64,000 nucleotides of DNA from the NCBI GenBank assembly GCA_963829725.1, contig CAWHJW010000012.1, positions 190,412 through 254,411 on the forward strand, read 5' to 3'. Within the stretch, counting starts at the first letter, position 1. Each line of letters begins with the position of its first letter. The stretch is from RYN-230 sp963829725. Lineage in GTDB: Bacteria > Actinomycetota > Actinomycetes > Streptosporangiales > Streptosporangiaceae. Positions 37,063 through 45,779 of the stretch are shown here, in pieces. A program made the position numbers and the translations under genes. The notes under the pieces were generated by a model. That model saw only the letters and a program-made list of their open reading frames with translations. It was not told the origin of the DNA and did no database searches.

Positions 37063-37135
37063 GGGCCGTGTGCGCGGGAACGCGCATGCGCGGTCCTGAG
37101 GGGGCCCCGGTGCAGCAATGCACCGGGGCTACCCG
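37063..37135 (+). ncRNA. Group II intron domains V and VI
   Basis: Domain V is the 34-nt hairpin 37063-37096 (GGGCCGTGTGCGCG, GAAC-type loop, return arm to GCGCGGTCC). Domain VI follows (about 37098-37135) with a GCCCCGGTGC/GCACCGGGGC stem and a bulged A near the 3' end. Confidence 0.85.
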
Positions 37136-37637
37136 GCTCGTACTCGCGCAGGATCCGCCGCAGATGGGCCTGGTTCCAGAGGAGGGTGCGGTCCAGGAGC
37201 TCGCGGCGGCATCCGCCGATCCAGCGTTCGGCGAACGCGTTCATGCGGGGCGTCCGGATGTTGCAGAGCACGGTCCGGATCCCGGCGTCGGCGAGGACCG
37301 CGTCGAACGCGGCGGTGAAGTCCGGGCCGCGGTCGCGGATCATGAACTTGGCCCGGCACGCCTCATCGCCGAGGTCCATCAGGAGGTTGCGGGCCTGCTG
37401 GGTGGTCCATCCCCGGTGGGATGCGGGGTGAGGCCGAGACTGGTTCCAGACGAGGGTATGTGTACACGTCCGCTGACTTCGCCAGCCTCGCGGAGGACTA
37501 CCAGGTGGTGCTGTCCCTCGGCCGGACCGGCCAGTGCCCCTTGACCGGCCAATCGCTGGGAAGCCCCAGGTCAGCGACGCGCCAGATGGTGCGGGGATCC
37601 TTGCCTGACGGTGACGTTGGCGATACACCTGTCCGCC

Positions 37638-38726
37638 ATGAGCACGGGGGATTGCTCGCTGCGGCTTGAGCAGCGTGATGGGGAATGGGTGCTGGCAGGC
37701 CCGGACGCTGAGCGGTTCGGGCTGGTGAATGAGTATTTGTCGCACCTGGCGGACAGGAATTACTCGCCGCGCACGGTGCGCGCTTACGGGTTTGATCTGC
37801 TGGCGTTCTGCCGCTGGCTTTGCGCCGAGCAGGTGGAGCTGGCTGCGGTGACCACCGATGTGCTGCTGCGGTTCCTGGCCGCCTGCCGTCAGGCACGGGT
37901 GCCGGGACGCCCGGGGCCGAACGTCGTCTCCCTTGGCGGCCGGCGGCTGGATCAGTATGCGGCGGCCACGATCAACCACCGGCTGATCGCGATCTCGGGC
38001 CTGTTCGCGTTCCGGGCCATGCGGGATCCGGACGCGCGGAACCCGGTGCCGAAAGGGCGGGAGGCGCGGCGGGCTTCGGCCGGGGAGCGTAACGGGATGC
38101 TGGCGCACGTGGCCCGCCGCCCGAAGACCCGCTCGGCGCTGCGGCTGCGCGAGCCGCGCCGGCTGCCCCGTGCGCTGGATCAGCGGCAGGCAGCGGAGCT
38201 GCTGGCCAGCTTCCGGACCTGGCGGGACCGGGCGATCGCCGGGCTGATGCTGTATTGCGGGCTGCGCAGCGCCGAGGTACTCGGCCTGAACGTGACGGAC
38301 GTGGACATCGGCGGCCGGTGGGTGCAGGTCACCGGCAAGGGCAACCGGGAACGGCGGGTGCCGCTGGACGCCGATGTCGCCTCGGTGATCCAGACGTACC
38401 TGCTCGCCGAGCGGCCCGAGACAGCCAGCGCCCGGCTGTTCATCGTGGCCAAGGGACCGGGCCGCGGGCAGCCGCTGACGCCGGCCGGGCTGCGCCGCAT
38501 CTTCCGCTGCCACCGGGAGACCGCCGGGGTTCCGGCCGGGAATCCGCACGCGCTGCGGCACACCTTCGGCACCGCCCTGGCCGAGTCCGGCGTGGACCTG
38601 GCGGTGATGCAGGCGCTGCTCGGCCATGCCCACGTCGACACCACGGCCAGGTATATCCACCTGGCTCCCTCGCATGTGAAGGCGGAATTCGATGCGGCTC
38701 GTGACCGTATGCGTGCCCGGGGCTGA
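37638..38726 (+). CDS. tnpA: Tn554-type recombinase TnpA, first trio
   Basis: The 362 residues are a tyrosine recombinase with SAM-like N-domain (EYLSHLADRNYSPRTVRAYG). Its catalytic residues lie in GLRSAEVL, HALRHTF and LGHAHVDTTARYIH. It is the first gene of three that overlap one another. Sizes 362, 637 and 105 match the TnpA, TnpB and TnpC of Tn554 (about 361, 630, 125). The ATG at 37638 is preferred to an upstream GTG because of its position relative to the domain start. Confidence 0.9.
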   Translation: MSTGDCSLRLEQRDGEWVLAGPDAERFGLVNEYLSHLADRNYSPRTVRAYGFDLLAFCRWLCAEQVELAAVTTDVLLRFLAACRQARVPGRPGPNVVSLGGRRLDQYAAATINHRLIAISGLFAFRAMRDPDARNPVPKGREARRASAGERNGMLAHVARRPKTRSALRLREPRRLPRALDQRQAAELLASFRTWRDRAIAGLMLYCGLRSAEVLGLNVTDVDIGGRWVQVTGKGNRERRVPLDADVASVIQTYLLAERPETASARLFIVAKGPGRGQPLTPAGLRRIFRCHRETAGVPAGNPHALRHTFGTALAESGVDLAVMQALLGHAHVDTTARYIHLAPSHVKAEFDAARDRMRARG

Positions 38727-40605
38727 CCCGCGGCCGCTGCTGGCCGCCTACCGCCAGCACCTGGAGCGCACAGGCCGGGGCAACACCTCCTACTGGCAGG
38801 CCGCCCGCAGCTTCTTCTCCCGCTGGCCCGACCCGGCGATGTGGGCGGCCGAGCCGCTGGAGATCCAGCTGTCGGCGAACTCGGCTACCCGGCCGCTGAT
38901 CACGTTCCTGCTGCTGCACGGGCACCTGCGGCCCGGCTATGACTACCTGCTGGAACGCAAGTTTTCCAGCCTGTGGCGGGAGCTGGATGACTCTCCGGTC
39001 GCCAGCGACCTGGCCCGGTTCCGCGCGGCCGCGGCCGAGCTCGGGTTCAGCGACCGCTACCTGATCGCCAGCGCCTCCCAGGTCCCGGCCCGGCTGCTGA
39101 TCCAGACTGGCCGCAAGCTCGGCCAGCTGACAATGGCCGACCTCGAAGAATTCGCCGCAGCATGCCGGGAACGCGAGCAGCGCACCGGGGACGGCTGGCG
39201 GCACTATAAGTCCGGGCTCAGCTTCACCCACCAGGTCCTGTTCCACCTCGGCATCGTGCCCACGCCGCCACAGTCCGGGCCGAAACCGCAGGCCTTCGCG
39301 GACCGGCTCGCCGGCATCACCCCGCCGATCGCCGGGGCCATGACGGCCTACCTGGAACGCAAGATGGCCACCTGCAAGCCCAAGACCGTCTCCAGCCTGG
39401 CCACCCGGCTGATGCACTTCGGCAGGTTCCTCACCGGAACCGACCCCGGCCTGGTCACGCTGGCCGCGCTGGACCGGCGCCGCCATATCGAGCCCTGGCT
39501 GGCCAGCCTGCCCAGCGCGCCGAACACCAAGAACGACAGCGTGATCACCATCGGCGAACGCCACTGCCGGGTGCTTGCGGTGGCGAACTTCCTCACCGAC
39601 ATCACCGCCTGGGGCTGGGATGACGCACCCGCCCGGCAGCTGATCTTCCCCGGTGACACCCCGCGGCTGCCCCGGGTCCTGCCGCGTTACCTGCCCGCCG
39701 ACGCTGACCGGCGCCTCACCGAAGGGCTCCGCGGCTCACCGTATGAGCTGGCCGCCTCTGCGCTGCTGCTCCAGCGCGCCTGCGGGCTGCGCATCGGCGA
39801 ACTCCTCGACCTTGAACTTGACTGCGTGCACGAGGTCCCCGGCTCTGGCGCCTGGCTGAAAGTGCCGCTCGGCAAGCTCGACAGCGAACGGATGGTCCCG
39901 CTCGATGAGGAAACCCTCGCCCTGGTCGACGAGATCACCGAGATCCGCTCCGCCGGACGCCCGCTGCCTCATCCGCGATACGGCCGGCCCGCCCAGTTCC
40001 TGCTCACCCATCACGGGCGGCGGCTATCCCAGCGTGCGCTGCGCGAGGAACTCGACCGCGCTGCCGGAGCCGCCGGCCTCGGCCACGTGACCCCGCACCA
40101 GCTCAGGCACACATATGCCACCGCCATGGTGAACGCGGGGGTGTCGTTGCAGGCACTGATGGCGCTGCTCGGCCACGTCTCAGCCGAGATGAGCCTCCGC
40201 TACGGCAAGCTGTTCGACACCACAGTCCGGGCCGAATACGAACGCGCCCTCACCCTTGCCAAGCAGCGGCTCGGGACCCTGCCGGCAGGCCGCACCAGTC
40301 TTCCCCTCGCCGGCATCACCGCTGCCGCAGCATGGAAAGACACCCCGGCGATCAAGTCCCGGCTGGCCGGCGGATTCTGCCTGCGCGCCCCCGCCCAGGG
40401 CGCCTGCGCCTATGCCAACATCTGCGAGCACTGCCCGAACTTCCGCACCGACACCGGCTACCTGCCCGTGCTCGCCGCCCAGAAAGCCGACACCGAGCAG
40501 CTCGCCGAAGACGCCGAGGCCCGCGGCTGGATCAGCGAAGCCGACCGCCACCGCAAGCTCATCGCCCGCCTCGACAACCTCATCAGCAAGGCCCAGGCCG
40601 GATGA
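38692..40605 (+). CDS. tnpB: Tn554-type recombinase TnpB, first trio
   Basis: The 637 residues have a long N-terminal region and a tyrosine recombinase domain with ACGLRIGELL, TPHQLRHTYAT and LLGHVSAEMSLRY. After the catalytic domain there is a cysteine cluster, FCLRAPAQGACAYANICEHC, probably a zinc site. The start overlaps tnpA by 35 bp and the stop overlaps tnpC (ATGA), so the three are translated together. Confidence 0.92.
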   Translation: MRLVTVCVPGADPRPLLAAYRQHLERTGRGNTSYWQAARSFFSRWPDPAMWAAEPLEIQLSANSATRPLITFLLLHGHLRPGYDYLLERKFSSLWRELDDSPVASDLARFRAAAAELGFSDRYLIASASQVPARLLIQTGRKLGQLTMADLEEFAAACREREQRTGDGWRHYKSGLSFTHQVLFHLGIVPTPPQSGPKPQAFADRLAGITPPIAGAMTAYLERKMATCKPKTVSSLATRLMHFGRFLTGTDPGLVTLAALDRRRHIEPWLASLPSAPNTKNDSVITIGERHCRVLAVANFLTDITAWGWDDAPARQLIFPGDTPRLPRVLPRYLPADADRRLTEGLRGSPYELAASALLLQRACGLRIGELLDLELDCVHEVPGSGAWLKVPLGKLDSERMVPLDEETLALVDEITEIRSAGRPLPHPRYGRPAQFLLTHHGRRLSQRALREELDRAAGAAGLGHVTPHQLRHTYATAMVNAGVSLQALMALLGHVSAEMSLRYGKLFDTTVRAEYERALTLAKQRLGTLPAGRTSLPLAGITAAAAWKDTPAIKSRLAGGFCLRAPAQGACAYANICEHCPNFRTDTGYLPVLAAQKADTEQLAEDAEARGWISEADRHRKLIARLDNLISKAQAG

Positions 40606-40919
40606 GCCGCCCCGGAGCCCTGGCCCGGACCGAGCAGGCCTGCACCGACCTCGCCGCATCCGGGCAGCCCGTCACCTTCACCGCCGTCGCCGCCCGGGCC
40701 GGCATCGGCCGCGCCACCCTCTACCGTGACCCCGCACTACGCGCCATCATCGATGGCCACCGCCAGCAGGCCGCCAGCGCAAACACCCTCACCGGCCTCG
40801 CCGCCGACATCGCAGCCCTGCACACCGCGATCGAAGCCGTCGCAGCTCGCGTCCGCCGCCACGAAGAACAACTCCGCCAGCTCAAGCGCGCCAGCGCCCC
40901 GGCAGTACCCCGGCAGTAA
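40602..40919 (+). CDS. tnpC: TnpC-like accessory protein (DUF6262), first trio
   Basis: The 105 residues have an HTH-like N-terminal half (VTFTAVAARAGIGRATLYRD) and a C-terminal coiled coil (ALHTAIEAVAARVRRHEEQL). This is the small third protein of Tn554-type modules, where TnpC influences transposition frequency and orientation. The ATG overlaps the tnpB stop by four bases. Confidence 0.88.
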   Translation: MSRPGALARTEQACTDLAASGQPVTFTAVAARAGIGRATLYRDPALRAIIDGHRQQAASANTLTGLAADIAALHTAIEAVAARVRRHEEQLRQLKRASAPAVPRQ

Positions 40920-40923
40920 ATTG

Positions 40924-40967
40924 ATTAACCGGCCAACGGATAACTCCAGGCCTATTAGCCGGTTAAT
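40924..40967. repeat. 10-bp inverted repeat just after tnpC
   Basis: ATTAACCGGC (40924-40933) and GCCGGTTAAT (40958-40967) are perfect inverted copies, 24 bp apart. The block is AT-richer than its surroundings and lies between tnpC and an IS3-type remnant. It may be a terminator or an element end. Confidence 0.7.
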
Positions 40968-41182
40968 GCTTCGACAACGCCCTCGCCGAGAGCTTCTTCG
41001 CCTCACTCAAAGGCGAGCTCACCGACCTGCAGGCCTGGCCAAGCCGGGCCGCCGCCCGCCGCGCGATCGTCGAGTACATCGGCTGGTACAACGGGGCCCG
41101 CCTGCACAGCACCCTCGGCTACCAAAGCCCCGCCGAATTCGAGGCCGCAAACGGAAAGGAGGACCTCGGGCAAGTAGCCTGA
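40967..41182 (+). pseudogene. 3' end of an IS3-family OrfB transposase
   Basis: The frame reads CFDNALAESFFASLKGEL and later YIGWYNGARLHSTLGYQSPA before a TGA at 41180-41182. This is the C-terminal part of the IS3 DDE domain (with the last Glu). The 5' portion is absent; the homology begins exactly at the inverted repeat. Confidence 0.85.
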
Positions 41183-41376
41183 CAAGCCATCAGCCCTGTC
41201 CGTCAAAGCGGGACAACCCCATTGGTGCGGCGAGCTGCCGAGGACGGAACCAAGGCGAAGCCAGCGGCTGCGGGGTTGCATAGCGTGGCCTCCGGGTGCT
41301 GCGGCCGGTCCTGAATGGACGGCTGTGGCAGCGACAGCGAGTAGGTAGTGCGTGCAGTGTCCGTCAATACGGCGAC

Positions 41377-41413
41377 GGCACTTGCATGGCCCGATGTGGG
41401 CCATGCAAGTGCC
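41377..41413 (-). terminator. 16-bp hairpin downstream of the secreted protein gene
   Basis: GGCACTTGCATGGCCC (41377-41392) and GGGCCATGCAAGTGCC (41398-41413) form a perfect stem with a 5-nt loop, 65 bp beyond the stop at 41478. The rest of 41183-41477 holds no gene that I can support. Confidence 0.7.
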
Positions 41414-41477
41414 CGCTGGTGCTTTGGCCTGGTGTGCTTGTCAGGTCAGGGCGCGGCAGGCTGGAGCTTTGTGCGCT

Positions 41478-42245
41478 CTACTCGAAGAAGGTCCGGAAGC
41501 TCGCACCGCCGTTCGTCAGGTTGTTCGGGGCGGCGACCAGGTCGCCGCCGGACTGGAAGGCGAGCAGCTTGTGGTGCACCCACCACGACCACAGCGTCGC
41601 GGGGTGGCTGTTGTAGCTGACCAGCACCACACCGTTGTAGGCGGCGATCTTTACGGGCATCGCTTGGGGCCGCGTGTGCGAGTAGGACGCGTCCCACGGT
41701 GAGCTGCCGAACTCGGTCCCCACCCGGGCCTGGGTGAACGACTGCCGCTCCGGGGTGACTTTATAGGTCGAGAAGAACTGAGGTCCTCCGTTGTCAGCCC
41801 ATCCGTTCATGTTCAGGCCGACCCCCCATATGTATTCGATACGCAGGTTCAACTCTTCACCAAACCCAAAGGGTTGGAATCCTGTGGCGTTCGGATTCGA
41901 GGCGATCACCTGGTGGGTGCTGCGGTCATAGATCGTGGCATAGGGTGTGTAGCTCTTGCCTGACGTGCTGGCCGTGACGCCGAAGGTGACCACTACGTCA
42001 GAGGACCAGAGCTGGAGGCTGTGGCGGTAGCTGGCGACCATGCCCGCGTACTGCGTGGGGTTGCGCAGGTAGACGTGCGCGTTGATGATCTTGAACTGTG
42101 CGTTGGTGGCGACGTACCCGGCCATCTCCGGGCTGATCCACCTGGAGCCGGTGCTGGCCCCTGCGGGTGCCGCCAGCGCGAATACGGCGGCAACCGCCGC
42201 CCCGATCGCTAGCGTCACGCGCCAGCGCATGCTGCTGATAGACAT
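41478..42245 (-). CDS. Secreted protein of unknown function
   Basis: The 255 residues start with a clear signal peptide (MSISSMRWRV, hydrophobic core, AAPAGA before the likely cut near residue 31). The mature part is rich in aromatic and beta-strand-like segments (YATIYDRSTHQVIASNP, EELNLRIEYIWGVGLNMNGW, TLWSWWVHHKLLAFQSGG) and has no obvious catalytic motif. I do not recognise the family. A beta-sandwich or lectin-like fold would fit but is not shown. It stands alone between mobile elements with its own terminator. Confidence 0.8.
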   Translation of the reverse strand: MSISSMRWRVTLAIGAAVAAVFALAAPAGASTGSRWISPEMAGYVATNAQFKIINAHVYLRNPTQYAGMVASYRHSLQLWSSDVVVTFGVTASTSGKSYTPYATIYDRSTHQVIASNPNATGFQPFGFGEELNLRIEYIWGVGLNMNGWADNGGPQFFSTYKVTPERQSFTQARVGTEFGSSPWDASYSHTRPQAMPVKIAAYNGVVLVSYNSHPATLWSWWVHHKLLAFQSGGDLVAAPNNLTNGGASFRTFFE

Positions 42246-42586
42246 CGATCTGCCCTCCCGTGCTCGTCTGAGCGGGCGGATCGTCCCAGCGGGGAAACTG
42301 CCCCACGCGGACGGTGCCTGGCAGCAGGCATCGGCCCATGGGGAACCGGGCCGACCCTTCTCGTTAATACGGTCCCACCGGTCACAGCTGAGTCTCAGGG
42401 CCGAAACGCATCAACGCCTGGCTGAACGTCCCGAAGCGGCCTTCAGGCCACAAACAGAGACCTTGAGCCTGACAGGCAAGGCTCTGGCCAGGTCCACGTC
42501 GGGTTGTGTGTGCCGAAAATGTCGTCATGGTCCTGACCAGCAGGGTTGCCTCCCGGCAGTCTGGCCGTGATGATCACCGCTCATGT
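42246..42586. other. Upstream region of the secreted gene with an IS-end remnant
   Basis: No gene is visible. At 42505-42526 the sequence TGTGTGTGCCGAAAATGTCG and following bases resembles the terminal repeat of the adjacent IS family. It may be the left end of the older, truncated IS copy whose tail is at 43797-44333. Confidence 0.55.
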
Positions 42587-43795
42587 TGTGGGTGCCGGAA
42601 ATCGTGTCGCCCGCGCTTGAGCTGGGATCCTGCGCCCGGGACCGGTCTCGGAGACTAGCAGCGGGGCCAGCGCTGGCTACGGCACGATCAGCTCTCGTGA
42701 CCTTCCGCCTGCTCTACCTGATATTCGTGCGGTTGTGCGGCTGGCTGGCCCTGCTGCCCCGCTCCGATAGTGCCAAGAACACCGAGATCCTGGTAGCTGC
42801 GCCACCAGATCGCCGTTCTGCAACGCCAGGTCAGATCATCGCGGCTGTCCTGGGCCGACCGGGCGATCCTGGCCGCCCTTACCCGGCGGCTGCCTACCGC
42901 GCGCCGCCGCCAGCTGTCCCTGATCATCACCCCTCGCACGCTCCTGCGCTGGCACGCCGAGTTGGTCAGGCGCCGCTGGACCTATCCGCGGCGGACACCC
43001 GGACGGCCGCGCACGGGCCCGGCGATCCGCCGACTCGCGCTGGAAATGGCCCGCGACAACCCGGCCTGGGGCTACCGGCGGATCTGCGGCGAACTGACCG
43101 GCCTCGGATACAAGATCGCGCCCTCCACCATCTGGCAGATCCTCAAGGCCGCCGGAATCGACCCTGCACCACAACGCACAGCCGCCAGCTGGAAACAGTT
43201 TCTGTCCGCCCAGGCCAAGACGATCGCCGCGATTGATTTCTTCCACGTCGACACCATTTTTCTCCGCCGGCTCTACGTGCTGTTCGTCATCGAGCACCAC
43301 CATCGCCGCATCCAGCTCGCCGGCGTCACCGCTCACCCCACCGCCGCATGGACGGTGCAGCAGGCCCGGAACACGCTGATGGACTTCGCCGAGCGCACCG
43401 ACGGCTTGAAGTTCCTGATCAGGGACCGGGATTCCAAGTACACCGACGCGTTCGACGCGGTATTCACCGCGACCGGCATGCGGATTATCAAGACGCCTGT
43501 ACGGGCGCCGCGGGCGAACGCGATCTGCGAGCGCTGGATCGCCAGCGCGCGGCGTGAGTGCACCGACCGCATCCTCATCACCGGCCGGGACATCTCCACC
43601 ACGTCCTCAGCGAATACGCCGATCACTACAACACCCACCGGCCGCACCGCGCCCTCAGCCAGCAACCACCCGACGGCAGAACCCACATCGCGCCCGCCGA
43701 CGACAACTTCCGCGTCCGAAGACGCGCCCGCCTCGGCGGCCTGATCCACGAGTACTCGCAGGTCGCATGAGGTGACACCATTATCGGCACCCACA
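42587..43795 (+). mobile_element. Complete-ended integrase-core IS (IS3/IS481-like)
   Basis: The inverted ends are TGTGGGTGCCGGAAATCGTG at 42587 and the complement of TGTGGGTGCCGATAATGGTG at 43795, followed by TC in both. Length is about 1.2 kb with one transposase. No clear target duplication is visible. Confidence 0.8.
42697..43770 (+). pseudogene. Integrase-core transposase with two frameshifts
   Basis: Starting at GTG 42697 (VTFRLLYLIFVRLCGWLALL), the frame shifts after NTEILV near 42797 into LRHQIAVLQRQVRSSRLSWA. It continues through the HTH and DDE core (FLIRDRDSKYTDAFDAVF, APRANAICERWIASARREC). Near 43590 it shifts again into SEYADHYNTHRPHRALSQQP and ends at LIHEYSQVA. All family landmarks are present, so only two single-base changes disable it. 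Confidence 0.85.
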
Positions 43796-43796
43796 G

Positions 43797-44333
43797 GATA
43801 CTGTCGCGCTGACCAGGCTGTACGTGCTGGTGTTCATCGAGCACGGCACCCGCCGGATTCACATCGGCGGCGTCACCGCCCACCCCACCGGCGAGTGGAC
43901 GGTACAGCAGGCCCGCAACCTGGCTCTGGACCTTGGCGACCGGTTCGGGGACTTCCGGTTCCTCATCCGTGACCGCGGATCAAACTTCACCCGCTCCTTC
44001 GACGCCGTCTTCCAGGCCACCGGCACCACGATCCTATGCACCGCCGTGCAGGCGCCCCGGATGAACGCGATCTGCGAGCGCCTGATCGGTACCCTGCGCC
44101 GGGAGCTCCTGGACCGGGTCCTCATCCTGAACCAGGCGCACCTGCGAGCCGTCCTGGCCGACTACCAGGAGCACTACAACACCGCCCGTCCCCATCAAGG
44201 CCTCGGACAGCGCGTCCCGGACGTTGACCCTGGTTCCCGCGTCACTGCAGCAGACCCCGCCACGTGCCAGATCCGCCGAAAAACCGGTCCTGAGCGGCCT
44301 GATCAACGAGTACGAGCGAGCCGCCTGAAACCG
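43797..44333 (+). pseudogene. C-terminal half of a related integrase-core transposase
   Basis: The frame opens directly at the neighbouring IS end with DTVALTRLYVLVFIEHGTRR. It runs through VTAHPTGEWTVQQARNLALD and NAICERLIGTLRRELLDRV to HYNTARPHQGLGQRVP. A run of five A near 44280 shifts the frame; with it corrected the protein ends LINEYERAA at 44333. The N-terminal half is missing, presumably lost when the IS at 42587-43795 inserted. Confidence 0.85.
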
Positions 44334-44355
44334 GGGAAGGCACAGGTCAAGGCCG

Positions 44356-44524
44356 AAATCCTATTTTCGAGCGGCACAGCATCCACGGCAGCATCCTCGG
44401 CCCGTGGCAGACCGTCCAGTACATCGACACCGCCACCAGTGCCCCGGCCGGCCGGATCGTCATGGACGCGTCCGTGCTGCGGGATGCTGGCCACGACTTC
44501 GGCGTGTGGCTCCGCCACCGGTGA
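44356..44524 (+). pseudogene. Possible 3' remnant of an unidentified gene
   Basis: One frame reads FERHSIHGSILGPWQTVQYI and then APAGRIVMDASVLRDAGHDF before a TGA at 44522-44524. The composition is protein-like and unlike a shadow frame, but no start is available and I do not recognise it. Confidence 0.35.
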
Positions 44525-45150
44525 CCACCCGCCAGCCGACCACACGACCAAAGCAGATTGACACAGATCCGCGGCCGCAGGTACGGCGGGCGGCCGGCAG
44601 GACCCTGACACGGCCTGCCGGGCTGCTCGCCAGGCAGCACAGGAACGGGAACCCGGGCCAGCAACCGCCTAACCGCTCCCGCCCGACCACACCGCCAGCG
44701 CCGCGAACCCGGCCTCCACACCAACCCCTGTGCGCATCGAGGACTACCCCCATGAGATCAGCACCTCGCCCGCAGACGACGAGCGCCACCGGATCGGTGA
44801 GCGCCACGGCATCCGCGTGGTCTCGGGATGGGCAGCGGACCTGCGCATGCCCGTGGCCTGTCCCAGGCACAGAACGACCTGCTATGCGCGTGAGCGCGGT
44901 CCGGCACCTGGCCGCCGCCACAAAGCCCCGAACGGCGGCTCGGCGCGCGGTTATCAAGAGCTCTCCGCACCGCTGGCAATTCCGGCCACGGTCGAGCAGG
45001 CAGGCGGCCAGGCCGTATGTTTATGCGTTGCCAGCGCGGGGCGTGAACGCCCGCTTCTGCCGCGATCTGCACGGCGGCTGGGGCTTCGGCGGGATCAATT
45101 CGCTGGCGGTGCGATGGAGCGCAACAGCGCGGCCAGTTCGCGATCGGGAC
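44525..45150. other. Stretch without a supportable gene
   Basis: A frame from about 44730 (starting RIEDYPHEISTSPADDERHR) has an amino-acid-like composition for about 40 residues and then degrades. Nothing else was identified. Confidence 0.5.
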
Positions 45151-45600
45151 TTACGTGCTTGCTGTAGAGAGGGCCGCAGGGCGTGCCGCCAGGCGTATCG
45201 CAAGGGCCAGTAGATCCGGCGCCGGGGTGTCGCCTTGGTAGGCCTCGGCCAGGAAGGTGAACTCGTTCATGATCCCGACGACGCTGCGGTTGGCGGTCTT
45301 GGCGAGGCGATAGTCGCGCATCTGGCGCAGTTCCTCATCGATGACCAAGTCTGGGATTTCGTGCGCGGTGAGCACCGCAGAGAGTTGCTGCGGGAACCTG
45401 GCCAGCAAGGTCGCTGCGGGAGCCAGCGGCATCAGCACCGGCAGCAGGGTCGGTTCGCTGACGAACAGCGCGACCTGGGGCTTCCAGAACATGGCGGTGG
45501 CGTACCACTGGCCCATCAGGGTGGTGGATTGTTCTCCTTCACCCAGGTTGGGCGGGCCGATGCGGTCGAGCAGCTTCTTGGTCGCGCGCACGATCAGCAC
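45151..45600 (-). CDS. DUF6933-type small protein
   Basis: The 149 residues begin at GTG (MLIVRATKKLLDRIG), the usual opening of the DUF6933 family. The middle has WYATAMFWKPQVALFVSEPT and the end is rich in Leu/Ala. The family is often found beside mobile genes and has no established function. It is convergent with no gene and lies 180 bp from a divergent tyrosine recombinase. Confidence 0.75.
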   Translation of the reverse strand: MLIVRATKKLLDRIGPPNLGEGEQSTTLMGQWYATAMFWKPQVALFVSEPTLLPVLMPLAPAATLLARFPQQLSAVLTAHEIPDLVIDEELRQMRDYRLAKTANRSVVGIMNEFTFLAEAYQGDTPAPDLLALAIRLAARPAALSTAST

Positions 45601-45779
45601 CCGCTCATCCTGCCCTAAGCCCAGGCCGATGCCCGACGGACGCCGGCCAGTCTTCCTCGCCCTTCAGGTGGCGGAGCAGTGGTTGGTGACCATCGGCTCG
45701 TGAACGTAGTAACTGTTCGCCGCGCCTGGCGTGTTCGCAAGGGTTCGTCGGCGGGCAGCGGCAGGCGCAATGTCTGGGC

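Larger units (their letters stand above)
34596..37137 (+). mobile_element. Group II intron, antisense to the transposase it interrupts
   Basis: Splicing out about 34596-37137 restores a continuous transposase reading on the opposite strand. The 5' end reads TTGCGACACGAGG, close to the GTGYG consensus, and is followed by about 660 bases of ribozyme RNA. The RT gene and domains V and VI come next. The junction can slide by one base either side because of a CTC at both ends. Insertion on the non-coding strand means splicing cannot rescue the transposase mRNA. Confidence 0.85.
34419..37440 (-). mobile_element. Integrase-core IS split by a group II intron
   Basis: An IS end, TGTGGGTGCCGAAAACCTCG followed by TC (34419-34440), matches the end of the IS at 42587-43795. 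The transposase is read on the minus strand in two pieces, 37430-37138 (WTTQQARNLLMDLGDEACRA through RRILREYE) and 34595-34445 (THHNQHRPHRSLHGAAPLKP through LINEYRLVA and stop). The intron separates REYE from THHN. The N-terminal half of the transposase is missing and a frameshift precedes WTTQQ. The element belongs to the IS3/IS481-like integrase-core transposases. Confidence 0.85.

Noticed and set aside
37440..37637. Left end of the first trio placed exactly at the truncation of the transposase
   Set aside because: The truncation is near 37440 but no terminal repeat or duplicated core could be identified, so the end was not annotated.
34773..38675. Long minus-strand frames over the intron RT and tnpA (34773-36680 and 36702-38675)
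   Set aside because: They are shadows of the plus-strand genes. Only the short transposase segment at 37138-37430 within one of them is real.
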